Part shown: piece by piece, positions 50,020 to 61,331 of the stretch
Layout: each line of letters opens with the position of its first letter
Numbering within the stretch: the first letter of the stretch is position 1
Source: Agaricus subrufescens
Lineage: Eukaryota > Basidiomycota > Agaricomycetes > Agaricales > Agaricaceae
Direction of reading: 5' to 3'
NCBI GenBank assembly: GCA_029945375.1
Contig: CM057060.1
Location: 1,178,001 to 1,242,000, forward strand
DNA length: 64,000 bases
Program-made: the position numbers and the translations under genes
Notes under the pieces: model-generated
The model's input: only the letters and a program-made list of their open reading frames with translations
Told to the model about the DNA's origin: nothing
Database searches by the model: none

Positions 50020-51874
50020 TCAACCTGTTTCATTGGACGATAACGATAACGCAACGCCACCGCTCCGTTGCGTAGTAGACCTATCCACATATGAGGATGG
50101 TGTAGGTGTGGATGTAGAGTAATGATGTTTCGCCAAGGCGTCGCTAGCGAGCAGCCCGGAACTTTCTTCGGCTGTGCCAGTTTCTATAGTTGCGGTACTC
50201 TTACTCCTACTCTTATGCTTCGGCTTATAAATGAATGATTGAGTGACGATAGTGATATCAAACATCAGTGTTCCAGCACTTCCTAAAAGATAGCTACAAG
50301 CGATGTCAACGATGCAATGAAAATACACAAGACGCAAGAATAACTCACGGAATACTTTCTCTCAAAAACTCGGTGGATGCGGGAGGGGGTAGGTAGACAT
50401 TAGGTGAGGAGAGTATGGAAGCAACATAAAAGACGTTTCCGAGAAACGCAAACACGAAGAGGTACATCGATAAACCCTGAAGCGAAAACACCGGTTAGCT
50501 TCTTACCCGCTACCACTGTCATGGCGAGGTACTCACCTCTACTGATTTTCTGACGTACTAAGAGTAACAGATCGTTAATGCCAGTGTAACGGACAGGGCA
50601 TAGTCACTCACATTTTTCCATATTTGCGGTAATCGGGATGTTAGATAAAGTGTGGTACATAACCACGCAAAGATACGGCCCAAAACACGTTCAGTGAAAT
50701 GGTGAGATTCCTCGAGAACTTCAAGAGGTATATCTTGATTTTCAAATGATAAGACCATCTCATTTACATCAACAAACGACCCTGATGTGCCTGTAGCGGG
50801 CTGAAGTAGTGCGGTCACAGCTGGCGCCGTTACATTTAGCGTAGCTGTCGAAAAGAGCACTCTGCCTACACTCGTTGGAGTCTTCAGGCCAAAACCCGCA
50901 TTATTGTGGGTGAGTGTCCCGACACCAAAGAGCGCCCAGGCGCCCAAAAACACCATTGTCGCACTCCTCCGGTCCGCTCTCGAATTTCTGCGTGTTTCAA
51001 CCATCGAGGGTGTGAAAGTCAGGTCAGGATCCGTCGCTTGCATATCGCCAGCCGGATCTTCGGAACTCCGCCCTAAGGATCTCCCTCGTTTGGTATGCGC
51101 CAAAGGTGTATGCGAAATGACTGAAGATGCGATGGTCGATAATCGACCAACGCTCCTCGCCCTCGACTGAGGTCTCTCTATGCTCCACGATACTCGTCGT
51201 TTTCCGATAGCACGACCACCTTCTGAGTGAAAACTATCGGCGAGATTCGAAGCGCCGTATCCATAAATATCAGTTTCGACAGTTTCGGACTGTTCTTCGG
51301 ATGCGCGTGACACGAAAGCATAAGGCCCGCCAGGTTGGGAGACATCAGACCGCCGGTGCTCGGAATCGTGTTGTGCTGCCAGAGCGGCCGCAGCGGCAAC
51401 GTTGGCTGCTACGACAGAAAGGGTGCGGTAACGAGTTGTAGCCCTATCGATGGTGCCATGGCTGGTGGCCGGTGGGGGAAGCGACCGAGGTTTCGCAATG
51501 TGTTGATAATAGACATATTGAACGAGAATAGCAGAATCTATGAAGACGAAATATGTGGCGAGGTATGTCTAGGGTGTGACGGTCAGCAATGGTCGACGGC
51601 GGGTATGCAAAGAAGCGGACTTGGAACGGGAGTTGATGGGTGAGTATGCAGCCCATAAGGTTGGAGAAGTCGCCTGTAAGAACACTGATAAGACTGTGCG
51701 TTCAACATGAGAAGATGCGGACATACCAAGGAACCAGTTGGCAAGGAAGGGCAGGGCCAGGCCTTCACAAGAATGTCGCCGCAGGTTTTCGAGAACCTGA
51801 CTGTGCGGCAATAAAGTGACCGTAGAATCCAGCCAGATAGAATGACCTACGGTAGTTGGGCACCTAGCCAGCAT
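50020..51874 (-). CDS. PQ-loop transporter, vacuolar amino-acid type (Ypq1-like)
   Basis: A seven-helix PQ-loop protein split by a long polar insert. From 51874 the first repeat reads CEGLALPFLANWFLGDFSNL (near 51730), then helices with FVFIDSAILVQYVYY near 51540. About 150 residues of Arg/Ser-rich loop follow (51000-51480). The second repeat has LYLTSRLPQIWKN near 50640, then SVEGLSMYLFVFAFLGNVFY after a splice. The helix LLGSAGTLMFDITIV is near 50280, and a Ser/Thr tail completes the protein. In the first repeat the usual Pro-Gln pair is not obvious (PHSQ). Yeast relatives export basic amino acids from the vacuole; the substrate here is inferred from the family. An in-frame ATG at 51940 is an alternative start. 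Confidence 0.82.
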
Positions 51875-52499
51875 GCTATGGAAGTGTAGCCAAGAAGCTC
51901 GCTGAAGAGGGCGGGGGGAGGCATAGGGTGTAAGAGGCAAGAGAGCAGATGATTTAGCATCACATGGGCCACATAGCCTTTATTTAATGACCGCTTCTAG
52001 CCCTGAGAGTAGCCATAAATGCTGTCTGCCATCTGTTCCTTCTCTTTTGGGTGGTTATCGGCCCTTATCGTGCCACTGAGCCCGTGAATTCGCCATCCCA
52101 CCTTCTCTGCCGTCTGGGGCCACTTGCATCTATCCCTCGGAGGCTCGGACTCCCGCTCATCCACTTATATGGCCACGCTTCCATGTTTTATTATCGCCGT
52201 TGAGCAACCGTTTCGTACTAAGCCATGATATGCATGAGCAACACAACTAACGGTTTCTCGCTGATAAGCCAAAGTTACACCACGGAACCAACCCTCAGAT
52301 AAACTTGCTCCCGGACCGGGCGCATTTTGATCTGAAGCGAACATGCTCTCCTCACCGCACCAAGGTCCTCTTCATAAGGGCTTATCAGCGCTCCAACATC
52401 CAACCTCATTCAACCTCAAACACGAACAGGAGCAAGATTTCAAAAGCAAAATGATTTATACAAGCAGATACCGCAAGAGCTGCTCATTTACTGAAATGC
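51875..52499. other. Intergenic region upstream of the PQ-loop gene
   Basis: These 625 bases lie between the PQ-loop gene start and the stop of the Vip1-like gene, both on the minus strand. I see no open frame with coding character, no repeat and no RNA gene. They should contain the PQ-loop gene promoter and the 3' end of the Vip1-like transcript. Confidence 0.6.
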
Positions 52500-53644
52500 C
52501 TACGCAGCAGGAGTCTTTGCCTGCTTCTCTGTAGCAGTTGGCGCTGGCGCCGACTCTTCAAGAGCGCCCGCCTTTCTCTTCTCTTCGTGCGCAATCCGGC
52601 GTGCCTCCTCGTGAATATCATGAACTTGCTTCGAGGTCTCTGTGTAAAAGGACATCACTCGTTGTCCAAGGGGAGACGCAATCGCCCTCTCGTAATACTG
52701 GGAAAGGTCTCGCGTCAAAATCGATAAGACCTCGGGACAGCGAAGTGTACATACGTCATTAGCAATGCGACTGAAACCTTTTTGTTCGTCGATAGACCTG
52801 GCTTGTTTGATCTGTTCCTCAACCTTGGCTTGAACTGCGCCCGTTACTGTCTGATCTGCTCCAAAGGCGTGTTTGCCAATACGATTGTTCAAATTGTCGA
52901 AATAAGTTAAACATCTCTTCGAGATTCCCTGTTTACCTGTTATCGAATTAGGAAGGAATTTCGGAAGATATAGTGCTCCACCTACGGTCGATATCTATTG
53001 CTCTTTCGAGGATCTTATCAGAAAGAGTATATCCCTTCGCTAGGTACTCTGCCGCGACTGGAAACGAACCGCGACATGAGTCCACAATTGAATTACGGTG
53101 CATAACCAATCACGTACTGGCTGCTCTGGGTTTGTCTGCTTGGTCTATATCTTCGCCATGTGTTGCCTCAGTAGTAGTTGCCTGCTGGAGATGATCATCT
53201 TCCTTTACAACGTCAGATGTGACTGAAAGTGATGAGTTGTCCAGGTGGCCGCCATTGAGCTTGTAACCTCAAGTTCAGAAAGCAAGCTTATTACGACAAT
53301 AGGACAACACACCATGAGAGCAGTCCTGGCCGCTGACAATTTGTCAAACCAGACTGTCGCTGTAGACGATTCCTTTTCTCGCTCGATCTTCTTGATCCTG
53401 AAGTTGGATGAGCAATCAACAAGTAGCCACCTTTCGGTCACTTACGTGCCACAAAAGCTAGATACATGTAATTTGTCAGCTGCCTTGCAAAGCGGGGGGA
53501 GAATCAGTGAAAACATACGTAAAGAAATCCTGAAGCTGATCTTCGGTTGTAGTGGGTGCGATGTTGGATACCTGGCAGATTGGGATGAGGATATACGCAA
53601 CCTTACAGTCGACTGACACTAACGTTTACTGGATAGCTAGTCAT
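52500..53644 (-). CDS. RRM protein, Vip1-like
   Basis: The exons assemble into an RNA-recognition motif followed by a helical Ala/Glu-rich region, like the Schizosaccharomyces Vip1 family. The start is ATGACTAGCTATCCA at 53644. After an intron the frame reads VSNIAPTTTEDQLQDFFT (near 53570-53520), a 12-nt exon (53446-53457, giving FCG), then IKKIEREKESSTATVWFDKLSAARTALM and NGGHLDNSSLSVTS. FCG-TIKKI occupies the RNP2/loop area, and the RNP1-like strand is STATVWF. The C-terminal part (52500-52892) is a charged helix with HDIHEEARRIAHEEKRKAG. Function in RNA binding is inferred from the fold only. Confidence 0.72.
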
Positions 53645-53998
53645 GTTTAAGAGTGCAGAGGGCAAGAAAGATTGCATACGACAGTCTCATCCTCGGCCTC
53701 GTCGACGTATTTATGACTTAAGACCCGTGACGTCATGCGACTCCAATCCTGGCTGGCTCCCCAGTTGGCCACTTCGGACCTTGTAACAGGGAGTCTATTT
53801 TTCAAAATCACCCTCCCGGTCCTGACGCATTGAGCAGGGCTGTGTAACATGGGAGTTCTTCGGCCATCGCCCAGATCTCCGCGAGTCGCGCAAGACATGT
53901 AGGTCCATGTTTACAATTTGTTTGCGACATCAACGTCATACCATATTGACCACGTGTGGCTAACCTTAGCGTCTTCACAACTCTCACACGTCTCCCGG
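53645..53998. other. Divergent promoter region of the Vip1-like and LIN1 genes
   Basis: This 354-bp gap between two divergent start codons carries no gene that I can support. The only clear element is a CRE-type palindrome, listed separately. Confidence 0.6.
53728..53735. promoter_or_regulatory. TGACGTCA CRE/ATF palindrome
   Basis: A perfect TGACGTCA, the site of CREB/ATF bZIP factors (Atf1 in fission yeast), lies 84 bp upstream of the Vip1-like start and about 264 bp from the LIN1 start. Binding is inferred from the perfect consensus. Confidence 0.45.
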
Positions 53999-55296
53999 AT
54001 GTCGCGACCCCAAGGGAAAAAGCGTTCCGCGGCCACAGTAGACTCACCTAGGGATTTTGGTTCAACTTCGACTCCCACCTCTTCTCATCACACCGCCAAA
54101 AAAACTCGTTTTGTAGATCCAGATGATGACCCAACAAACTTTGCTGAACAAGTTGACTCGGCACTGGAAGGTCCCTCTCGCAAACGTGCAGTTAAAACAG
54201 AGGGCTACGAATCTGATTCCAGTGATGATGGTGAGGGTGTCGTATACTCCAGACGGAAAGGCGACGAAATGGGGGATGATCTAGAGGGAGGTGAAGATGA
54301 TATGTTCGCAGCAGCTGAGAAAGCCGTTCCTTCTGGCCCAGCCGGTTCAGGTCCAGATGGTCTCGAGAGGAAGGGAGAGGAAAAGTTCATGAGACTAGGA
54401 GATATTGAGGGTCAAGAGTTTGACAGAGACGGATCTGATGATGATGATGATGAAGACGAGGAAGAAGATGAGCCAGAAGACGAGGATGATGCGGAAAGAC
54501 GCAAAAAGGCTGGCATGGGATATGAGTTATCCTCATTCAATATGCGCGAGGAGATGGAAGAAGGCAAGTTCACCGCAGATGGAATGTATGTTCGAACTTT
54601 CGACCCTCATGGTGTTCACGACCGGTGGATGGACGGACTCAGCGAGAAAGAGATTAAACAGGCGCGTAAAAGGAAAAAACAGCAGGAAAAGGTACAGAAA
54701 CAGAAGCAGGAAGATGAAGAACGAGAATTAAAGGAGAGCGGCGGCAAGGAAAGGATGGAACAACAACTCCTTCCCTACCTTAAGAAAGGTGAAACAGTAC
54801 TCGAAGCATTGCAACGGCTGGGCGCCGAGGCCAAGAAAAAGCAAGCAAAAGCTAAAAAGTGCGTTGCTCTCTTTGTGCAGCCACCCGTAACAAGATGCAA
54901 GCTATGGCTTTCAGAAACCTCAAGCCGAATGCAATGGCAACCGACACGCCTCATGACAAATCTCCTCCTACAGACATTGAGCTAATCACTCATCTTGCAT
55001 CCAATCTCATGTCACTCGGTGATGCCGACATCTACTCCAGAACATATGAGGAGATTCTTCGGGACGTCCGACGATCTGGCATTGTCAGTCAAAATTGGGA
55101 ACCTCCCTCTGCCGATGTCAAGTATGAATACAAATGGGACGCGCCAGGTGCCGACGACTCCCAGACTTTCGGCCCTTTCTCAGAGGACGAGATGCGCTCA
55201 TGGTTTAAAGCATCCTACTTCGGTCAGGCGGGTGAAAAGGTCAACGTTCGAGTAGTGGGCGGTGAATGGACAACTTGGGATGAATTGCTTGGATAA
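53999..55296 (+). CDS. Lin1/CD2BP2-like GYF-domain protein
   Basis: This is the fungal counterpart of CD2BP2/Lin1, a U5 snRNP-associated protein. Exons 53999-54858 and 54915-55296 give 413 residues in frame. The N-terminal two thirds are charged, with a long Asp/Glu run (near 54430-54500). The family stretch FNMREEMEEGKFTADGMYVR follows near 54535-54600, and a Lys/Gln-rich coiled coil lies near 54640-54740. After the intron come LTHLASN-like LITHLASNLMSLGDADIYSRTYEEIL and the GYF domain: YEYKWD near 55125, then QTFGPFSEDEMRSWFKASYF near 55160-55220, and the final GGEWTTWDELLG. The GPF...M..W..ASYF block matches the proline-peptide-binding surface. Confidence 0.9.
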
Positions 55297-55457
55297 CCAC
55301 CTTATCTGTCCATGTCTAACTTGCATGTAATATATTGATATCCGTATACACGTCGTAGCTATAATGTATAAAGTGGGACAGTCCATGATATGATGCTGGA
55401 ACGTATTAAAAAAGAATGCATTAACACAAAATGAGTTATGAGGTTGTAATAAGTAGG

Positions 55458-58400
55458 TCAATGGCTGATATATTGAAAAACAAAAGAAACACCGGGCACC
55501 CCCACCTCCGCGCGGAGCAGATCGTCATGGTTATTCTTTAATTCCTCGTTTGTGAAATGATTCCATCTGCAGGCAAGTAAATCATTAGCCGTGAATTCCG
55601 GTTCGACAGATCATTGGCTTACGTGCTAGCATCACCATATAGCAATGCAGGTGATTTAACAACTTGCTTCCCATTTTTACAGCGTTTGCACTTGAAGGTT
55701 TCATGGGTATCACAGAGTGTCTTCTCATCGAATGTAAACAATTGTCGAAGAGCATCCAATGAGAAGTGACGTTCTGTATCTTCTTTCTCATCGACTACAG
55801 CTGAGGACAACGCTTGTTTATTAGCTTGTCGCTGGAAAATCTTTTCCTCTATGGTACCAGTGGATATGAAACGATAAACGAAGCCTGTGAAAGGGTTTCT
55901 GGCTCAGCAAGCACTGTGGAAGTAGAATAAATTTAGCTTTACACTCTTTTTTCTGCCCGTCACGCCACACACGAGCGAGAGCTTGTTGGTCAGCAGCAGG
56001 ATTCCAATCTAAAGGAAGGGTCAACATATGTACAAGGAGCTCAGAAGGGCCTAGCAGATACCGGGATCAAATAGTATAAGTCGGTTGGCACCGATCAAAT
56101 TAATACCACATCCACCAGCTTTGCTACTCAACAGGAAAATGAATTCCTTGCTATTTGGATCATTGAACTGGTCGACGAGTTTCTGACGCTTGGGTATCGA
56201 CATCGCTCCATCGAGTCGGAAGAATCCATATCTGAAAACGACTAGTGAGTCGATGGAGAGATGGAAAGCCGAATATAACTCACTTTTTATTCCGACAAAG
56301 CCTTTCGAACATATCGAGAGTTTGAGTGTAATTGCTGATCAACACAATTTTGTCATTCGTCTCAGTTCGAATTCGATGCAAGAATCTAATGTCAATCAGT
56401 TCACATCGTCTCAGTTGATAATGAGAGTGTTATGCCTCTCTAAAACAATGAATTTTCCGCCCCATTCGGCCCTGACTGGGGGGTTCCGGTCGGCCCCTCG
56501 CCCGCCTCCACCTTTCGTACTAGAATAATCTGGAGGAAGCAAATTTTCTGAGCCTTTCAAATCACTTGGAAGGTCCAGAAGGTCAGGGTGATTGCACAAC
56601 TTTTTGAGCATATTGATGGCCGTGAGAGGCTGAGATTGAGCTCCACGTAGCAGTGCCTTGATTTCCGGAGAAGTGATGAACAGGCGGTATAACGAGAGCT
56701 GGAAGTCAGATAGCTGGCAAAAAACGACATGTTCATATTTCACGGGGACTGTGTTGGCGCATATTAGAGATATATCGCTTAAAATCTGCCACAGCTTACG
56801 GTATTTCGAAAGTAGGTCATTAGTCCGACGAATGATGAATTTTGTCACGAGTGATCCTAATTCCTTGAGCTTCTTTTCGCTTTCAGCTTTGGTTTCATCG
56901 CTAGCGAGAGAATCACGTCCTCGAATGATAGCATGCTCAAAGTTCTTGCGAAAGTCATTCCTCGAGCCCAAGTATTCAGGATTAGCGAAATTTAGCAGAG
57001 AGAAATACTCGGAAAGGTCGTTCTATCGCAACTGATTTAGTCGATTCATCACCATTTGTGCCGACATGCATACCTGAATAGGTGTGCCGCTCAAGATGAC
57101 GCGCCGCTTGACATCCAAGGTGTTCAAAGCTTGAAAGAGCTGGGAATCTGTTCCGGGTCAGCCTGGTGTCTTGTTTCCTGGGATAGAATCCAATCTACCT
57201 GAGTTCTTCAGACGATGTCCCTCGTCACAGAGGAGCAAACCAATGGGACAGTTAGCAAGATAGGTGCATAGGTTTCTTAGAGTTTCGTAAGAGACAATCA
57301 TGACTGATAATAATTTAATTAGACTGATGCCGCCATATAATTGTAATATTGCACCTGGTTGAGTAACATTTCTACCTCGAGCAGAAATCCATCTTTGCGT
57401 TTTTTGCACGACATCCGCTCTTCCGTTCTTATTGTCAATGGCTAGAGGTGTGACAGTATCTTTTCCAAGCCACTTAACTAATGTAAAGTCAGCATATAAT
57501 TTATGGGCAAGAAATTAATCAGTACGTACCGAGCTCATTAGCCCAATTCCTAACTAAACTAGAAGGACACGCTATGACACACTTCTCGATGGTAGCTTTC
57601 CCTGCATGTGGGGATTGTTTAAGCAATGTCCACATAAGCGCAATGCACTGTAGAGTTTTTCCAAGACCCATCTCATCGGCCATGATACAGCCATATTGAT
57701 TCTCCACTATCATGCCCGTCGTGCATTTATACAGGAACTGTCGATTTTAGTACTATGCTTCAAAGGAATGGATAACAACTTACTTTAACCCCTTCAATTT
57801 GATGCGGTCGAAGAACTTTGGAAAGTCTGGGATCAATGACAACTGGGACCTTCGGCGTCTTCTCCTTTGGTCCTCCTTCTCCAAGTAACTTTCTCAAGCT
57901 TTTGTGGGGGTTGTACATCCCAGCAGTCTTAGCTCTTGCTTCCTCTTCTGCTTTAGCTTTTAATTCCTCTGCTTCCCTTTCCTTTCTCTCTTCGTCGGTC
58001 TCTCGATCATCAATTGTAGGGTCGAATAATACAATAGCATGGTCTTCCATCGGATCATGCAGGGGTCTAGGTATGACCTTAGCCAAAGGTCGAATGCCCA
58101 AAGCAATATTTGAAAAGGCAGGCGTAAGAAATGAACCGTCCTTGCTTTGAATGGCAGGTAACGAAAACCGACGATTGATAACTTGGTCGAAGGCCTTTGG
58201 CTTGAAAACAGGGTACTGCTTTTGCCTTGCAAGCAATTCATCTTCATTGTTGTAGTTTACATCTCTGTCGTTCTTCTTTTTCTTTTTCTTGGAAGCTCCG
58301 TCAGAGTCCGAGTCATCAGCATCAGCTTGCTGACCAGCATAGGAAACCCGCTTCCGCTTTCTTTGAGGTTGCTCTCGGCCCAGGGACTTGGATAGAGTTG

Positions 58401-58488
58401 GAGCCTTGAAAGGGAGATTCACACGAACACTCTCCTGAAGTCTGTCTAGAACTTTTCCATCGCTGGTGGTTGGTTGTCGTTTGAGCAT
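55458..58488 (-). CDS. RAD54: Rad54 DNA-dependent ATPase, homologous recombination
   Basis: Rad54 is a Swi2/Snf2 translocase that works with Rad51 in strand invasion and chromatin remodelling. The basic N-terminus ([12 protein letters not shown] near 58340) leads to RPLHDP near 58065, a conserved Rad54 motif. Helicase motif I is [11 protein letters not shown] near 57670 and motif [10 protein letters not shown] near 57215. LSGTPIQN near 57090, the C-terminal helicase block [18 protein letters not shown] near 56120, and [21 protein letters not shown] near 55950-56000 follow. The tail includes a CxxC-like CKRCKNG near 55690 and ends [11 protein letters not shown], close to the yeast ending. About ten introns are present. 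It is the downstream member of a tandem trio with the chromodomain and Crb2-like genes, with 214 bp before the next stop codon. Confidence 0.95.
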
Positions 58489-58551
58489 GAATGTGAAGAC
58501 GATGAAGGGCTAATTAACCAAACAAACACCAACTGCGCGGTGCGCGTTAAT

Positions 58552-58562
58552 TGACTCACGTG
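58552..58562. promoter_or_regulatory. TGACTCACGTG composite element upstream of RAD54
   Basis: An AP-1/Gcn4-type TGACTCA overlaps an E-box CACGTG about 65-75 bp upstream of the RAD54 start codon, in the gap before the chromodomain gene. The motifs are perfect, but regulation is only inferred. Confidence 0.3.
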
Positions 58563-58702
58563 GCCGCGTCATGCTGAGCACGCTATAGCAGACGAAGAGC
58601 GTAGAGCAGAAATTGAAGTACTAGATAGGCAGCGAGCATATATATTGGTTGCAAAGAGCGATTACGTATGAAGAAAGCATCTACAAAATATGGGGAGTGA
58701 TA

Positions 58703-60914
58703 TCAAGATGCATCGTCCGAAACAGTGAGGATGTACTGCGACCACATCACATTATCCGCATTGCTGGCGGCACTTGCAAAGCCAGAATAATTTTCAATGG
58801 AAACATGAGAGGCAAGCACGGCTTCCGCGGAAGTGAGATTTGAGGGAATACCCAGCTTCTGAATGGACAAAACATTCCTTGAGGAACAGAAAACCAGTAG
58901 GTCACCGTCAATCGGTGCTAGAAACTGAAAAAGTATACTGAGAATGCGGAAGAAAGAAGATGTGAAAAAAAAACCCAACCAATTCCTCGCCAAGGAGGCG
59001 TTTCATGAAATGCCGGAAATTCAAACGATCTACCTCAGTTGCCTCTGGCGACAGCGTGGCACGGGAACAGGAGCCTTTGGTCTGTAACGTCCCAAGTAAC
59101 TCTAATGCATAAGTTCCGCGATAGAATTTTCCCGGAGGGCCTCGCTGTGATAAAGCAGACTTAGGGAGCGTAGAAGAGGTAGCATCGACTAGAACGATTG
59201 GCATGGAAACAGAAGAGTCAAGATTGACTTGGAACGGTATTGATCTAGACAGAGTGTTATGAGCAACGTGAACAGTTTCACATGGAATTGGCGTACGGAT
59301 CGTCGCGAGCTTTATTAGTAACATGGGACGACACATTGGATCCCAGGCCTCTATCAAGTCATAAGTCATACATAAGTCACAGTGACAAACTTGAATCAAT
59401 ATCGCCCCTTACAGCGGCCCGAAAATGGTTGAACGCGTCCATAATGTGTTCTCTATCTTACCGGTCGTGGCCGGGAAAAGGCTGGTCGATACGGCGGGGT
59501 TCAAGCTATTGATAAAGACGTAAATACATAGGTACCTGGCGTCGAAGTAACTAGCTCACCCCTTTCCTGGTTCTGGAAATAAATCCTTTTGGGAAAACGT
59601 TTCTTGGTTTCGAGGGTCCAGTAAGGCAGTAGAGGTGAAGGAGGAGTCATCGGTCTGTGAAAGATCTTGCGACGCGGGTGGGTCTGAAGCTGTTTCTGCA
59701 TCTAGGTCCATCTTTGCAGCCTTGTTAACACTCCTATCACGTATCTCGAGCTTCTTGGCTCTGCTACTTCGCCGTTTCTCCTGGTTTTGGTTCTGTGGTG
59801 TTGATTGCAATAGCAAATTATCGGATGATCGTCCTGGTCCAGGTTTTGATCGTTTTCGCACTTTGGGGGGCGCCTGGAGAGATGTCCCATTGGATTTATT
59901 TGATTCGTCATCTGTATTTGAAGCATGGAAATCTTGTAGTATTTGCACTAATGGGTTGACATATCGAGCCGGACGAGAAGATACTGCGGGCTGAACATCC
60001 CTAGTTGGGGGTGACGGCTCTTTAGTTTCTAGGGAAATATCTTTTGCTGGGGTAGGTAGCTGAGTTTCGGTATCAAGTTGAGGTTCAACGTCGGATGGCC
60101 GTTCTCGCGAAGGTTTTTCAGGTAAAGATACATCAGCCGGCTTGACCTTACTCGGAGAACCAGCCTCAGTAAGAAGCAAATTCGGTTTGCTACTGAATTG
60201 TTGTGGAGCAGACCGCAGTCGTTTGGAAGTATGGCCTTCATCGATGTCTGTCTCACCATCGTTTTCTTCTCTCTTGCGTATGCGTGAAGTTTGTTGCGTG
60301 GATCTTGAACTACTCCCAAGCTCCTCTTGAGTCGTATCTTCGCCTGGCGACTGTTCCTTGGTCTTTCCTTTGTGTCCTAGGCATTGTATTGAGTCAAGAC
60401 TCAAACGTACATTTATAAACGCACTTTTGGGCGGTCCGACAGGCATGAATACTTCGCCTTCATTGAACAGCTTCACGTTCTGGTAGTTCCGCCCATTTGT
60501 ATTAGCACGTTTCCAGAAATGCTCTAGAGTTTCCTCAGAACCAGCCATATTCTCTAGAGGTTCCCAACTAGAAAACTAATTAAACCCCAACGAACGCGAT
60601 TATTCAGCGGGGCAACTCACGTATCGTCTTCTCGCGTGTATCCTTTCCACTAAGGTCGGTTTAGCTTACCATGAACGAACAATGAACAAATCGGTACATT
60701 ACTCGAACTCGAAATTTCTGTATTTATTTTCTTCAATCAGACGCGACGACACTCATTGCACATACGCACCCATATCAATTTAGGTTTGCGGCCTTTGCGG
60801 CTAGCATTTTCGACTCGCGCTTCCAATATCGACTCTGAAAGGCGGTTTACCATTTACTAATTGTTGTAAAACAAAGGGCAGCGCACCGATCTCATATTCG
60901 TCTTCGTCGGACAT
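58703..60914 (-). CDS. Chromodomain protein with unrecognised C-terminal domain
   Basis: An N-terminal chromodomain is assembled from small exons: MSDEDEYEI, ESILEARVENASRKGRKPKLIW, a 15-nt exon (KFRVR), WKGYTREDDT, then WEPLENMAGSEETLEHFWKR. The aromatic cage residues Tyr7, Trp37 and Tyr40 expected for methyl-lysine binding are present. A disordered Ser/Pro/Lys-rich linker of about 280 residues follows (59556-60440). The reading probably continues through an intron of about 110 nt at 59450-59570 into a C-terminal region, MDAFNHFRAAVRGDID then LIKLATIRTPIP and KFYRGTYALELLG, ending DDAS at 58703. I do not recognise that domain. No chromoshadow domain is seen, so it is not a standard HP1. If the join is wrong, 58703-59450 is a separate gene. 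Confidence 0.68.
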
Positions 60915-61331
60915 GTCAAAGTGATGGAAGAAGCACTTATAACCCCGAAGTACAACTTAAGCGTGGATGACAAACATGTATAAATAATTATCTCACTGCA
61001 AGACGGAATTGGAAATCTTCCATATGGTCAAAGCTATAAGCGCTTTACTCGCCTACTGTCCTGATAGTATGAGCAATTTTAACGTGGCTCCTTATTTGTG
61101 TCTCGGACGGCTTCATACACAGGGAAAAAGCGATTAGATTCATAGTAATAAATTCTGATATATATATCCCAAATCCGGCAGAAAAGTGAAAGCATAGTTT
61201 AGGTGACAAGTAATAGAGAACCGGATACCAATCCTATACAATAGCAAAACATACATTAGCTCATTAATCAAGACATGGTATACCTTGATTGAAGATTAGG
61301 AAATAGAATGGGGATGAAGACCACCGCGTTA
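60915..61331. other. Intergenic region between the chromodomain and Crb2-like genes
   Basis: This AT-rich gap of 417 bases should hold the chromodomain gene promoter and the 3' end of the Crb2-like transcript. I see no gene or repeat in it. Confidence 0.6.
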
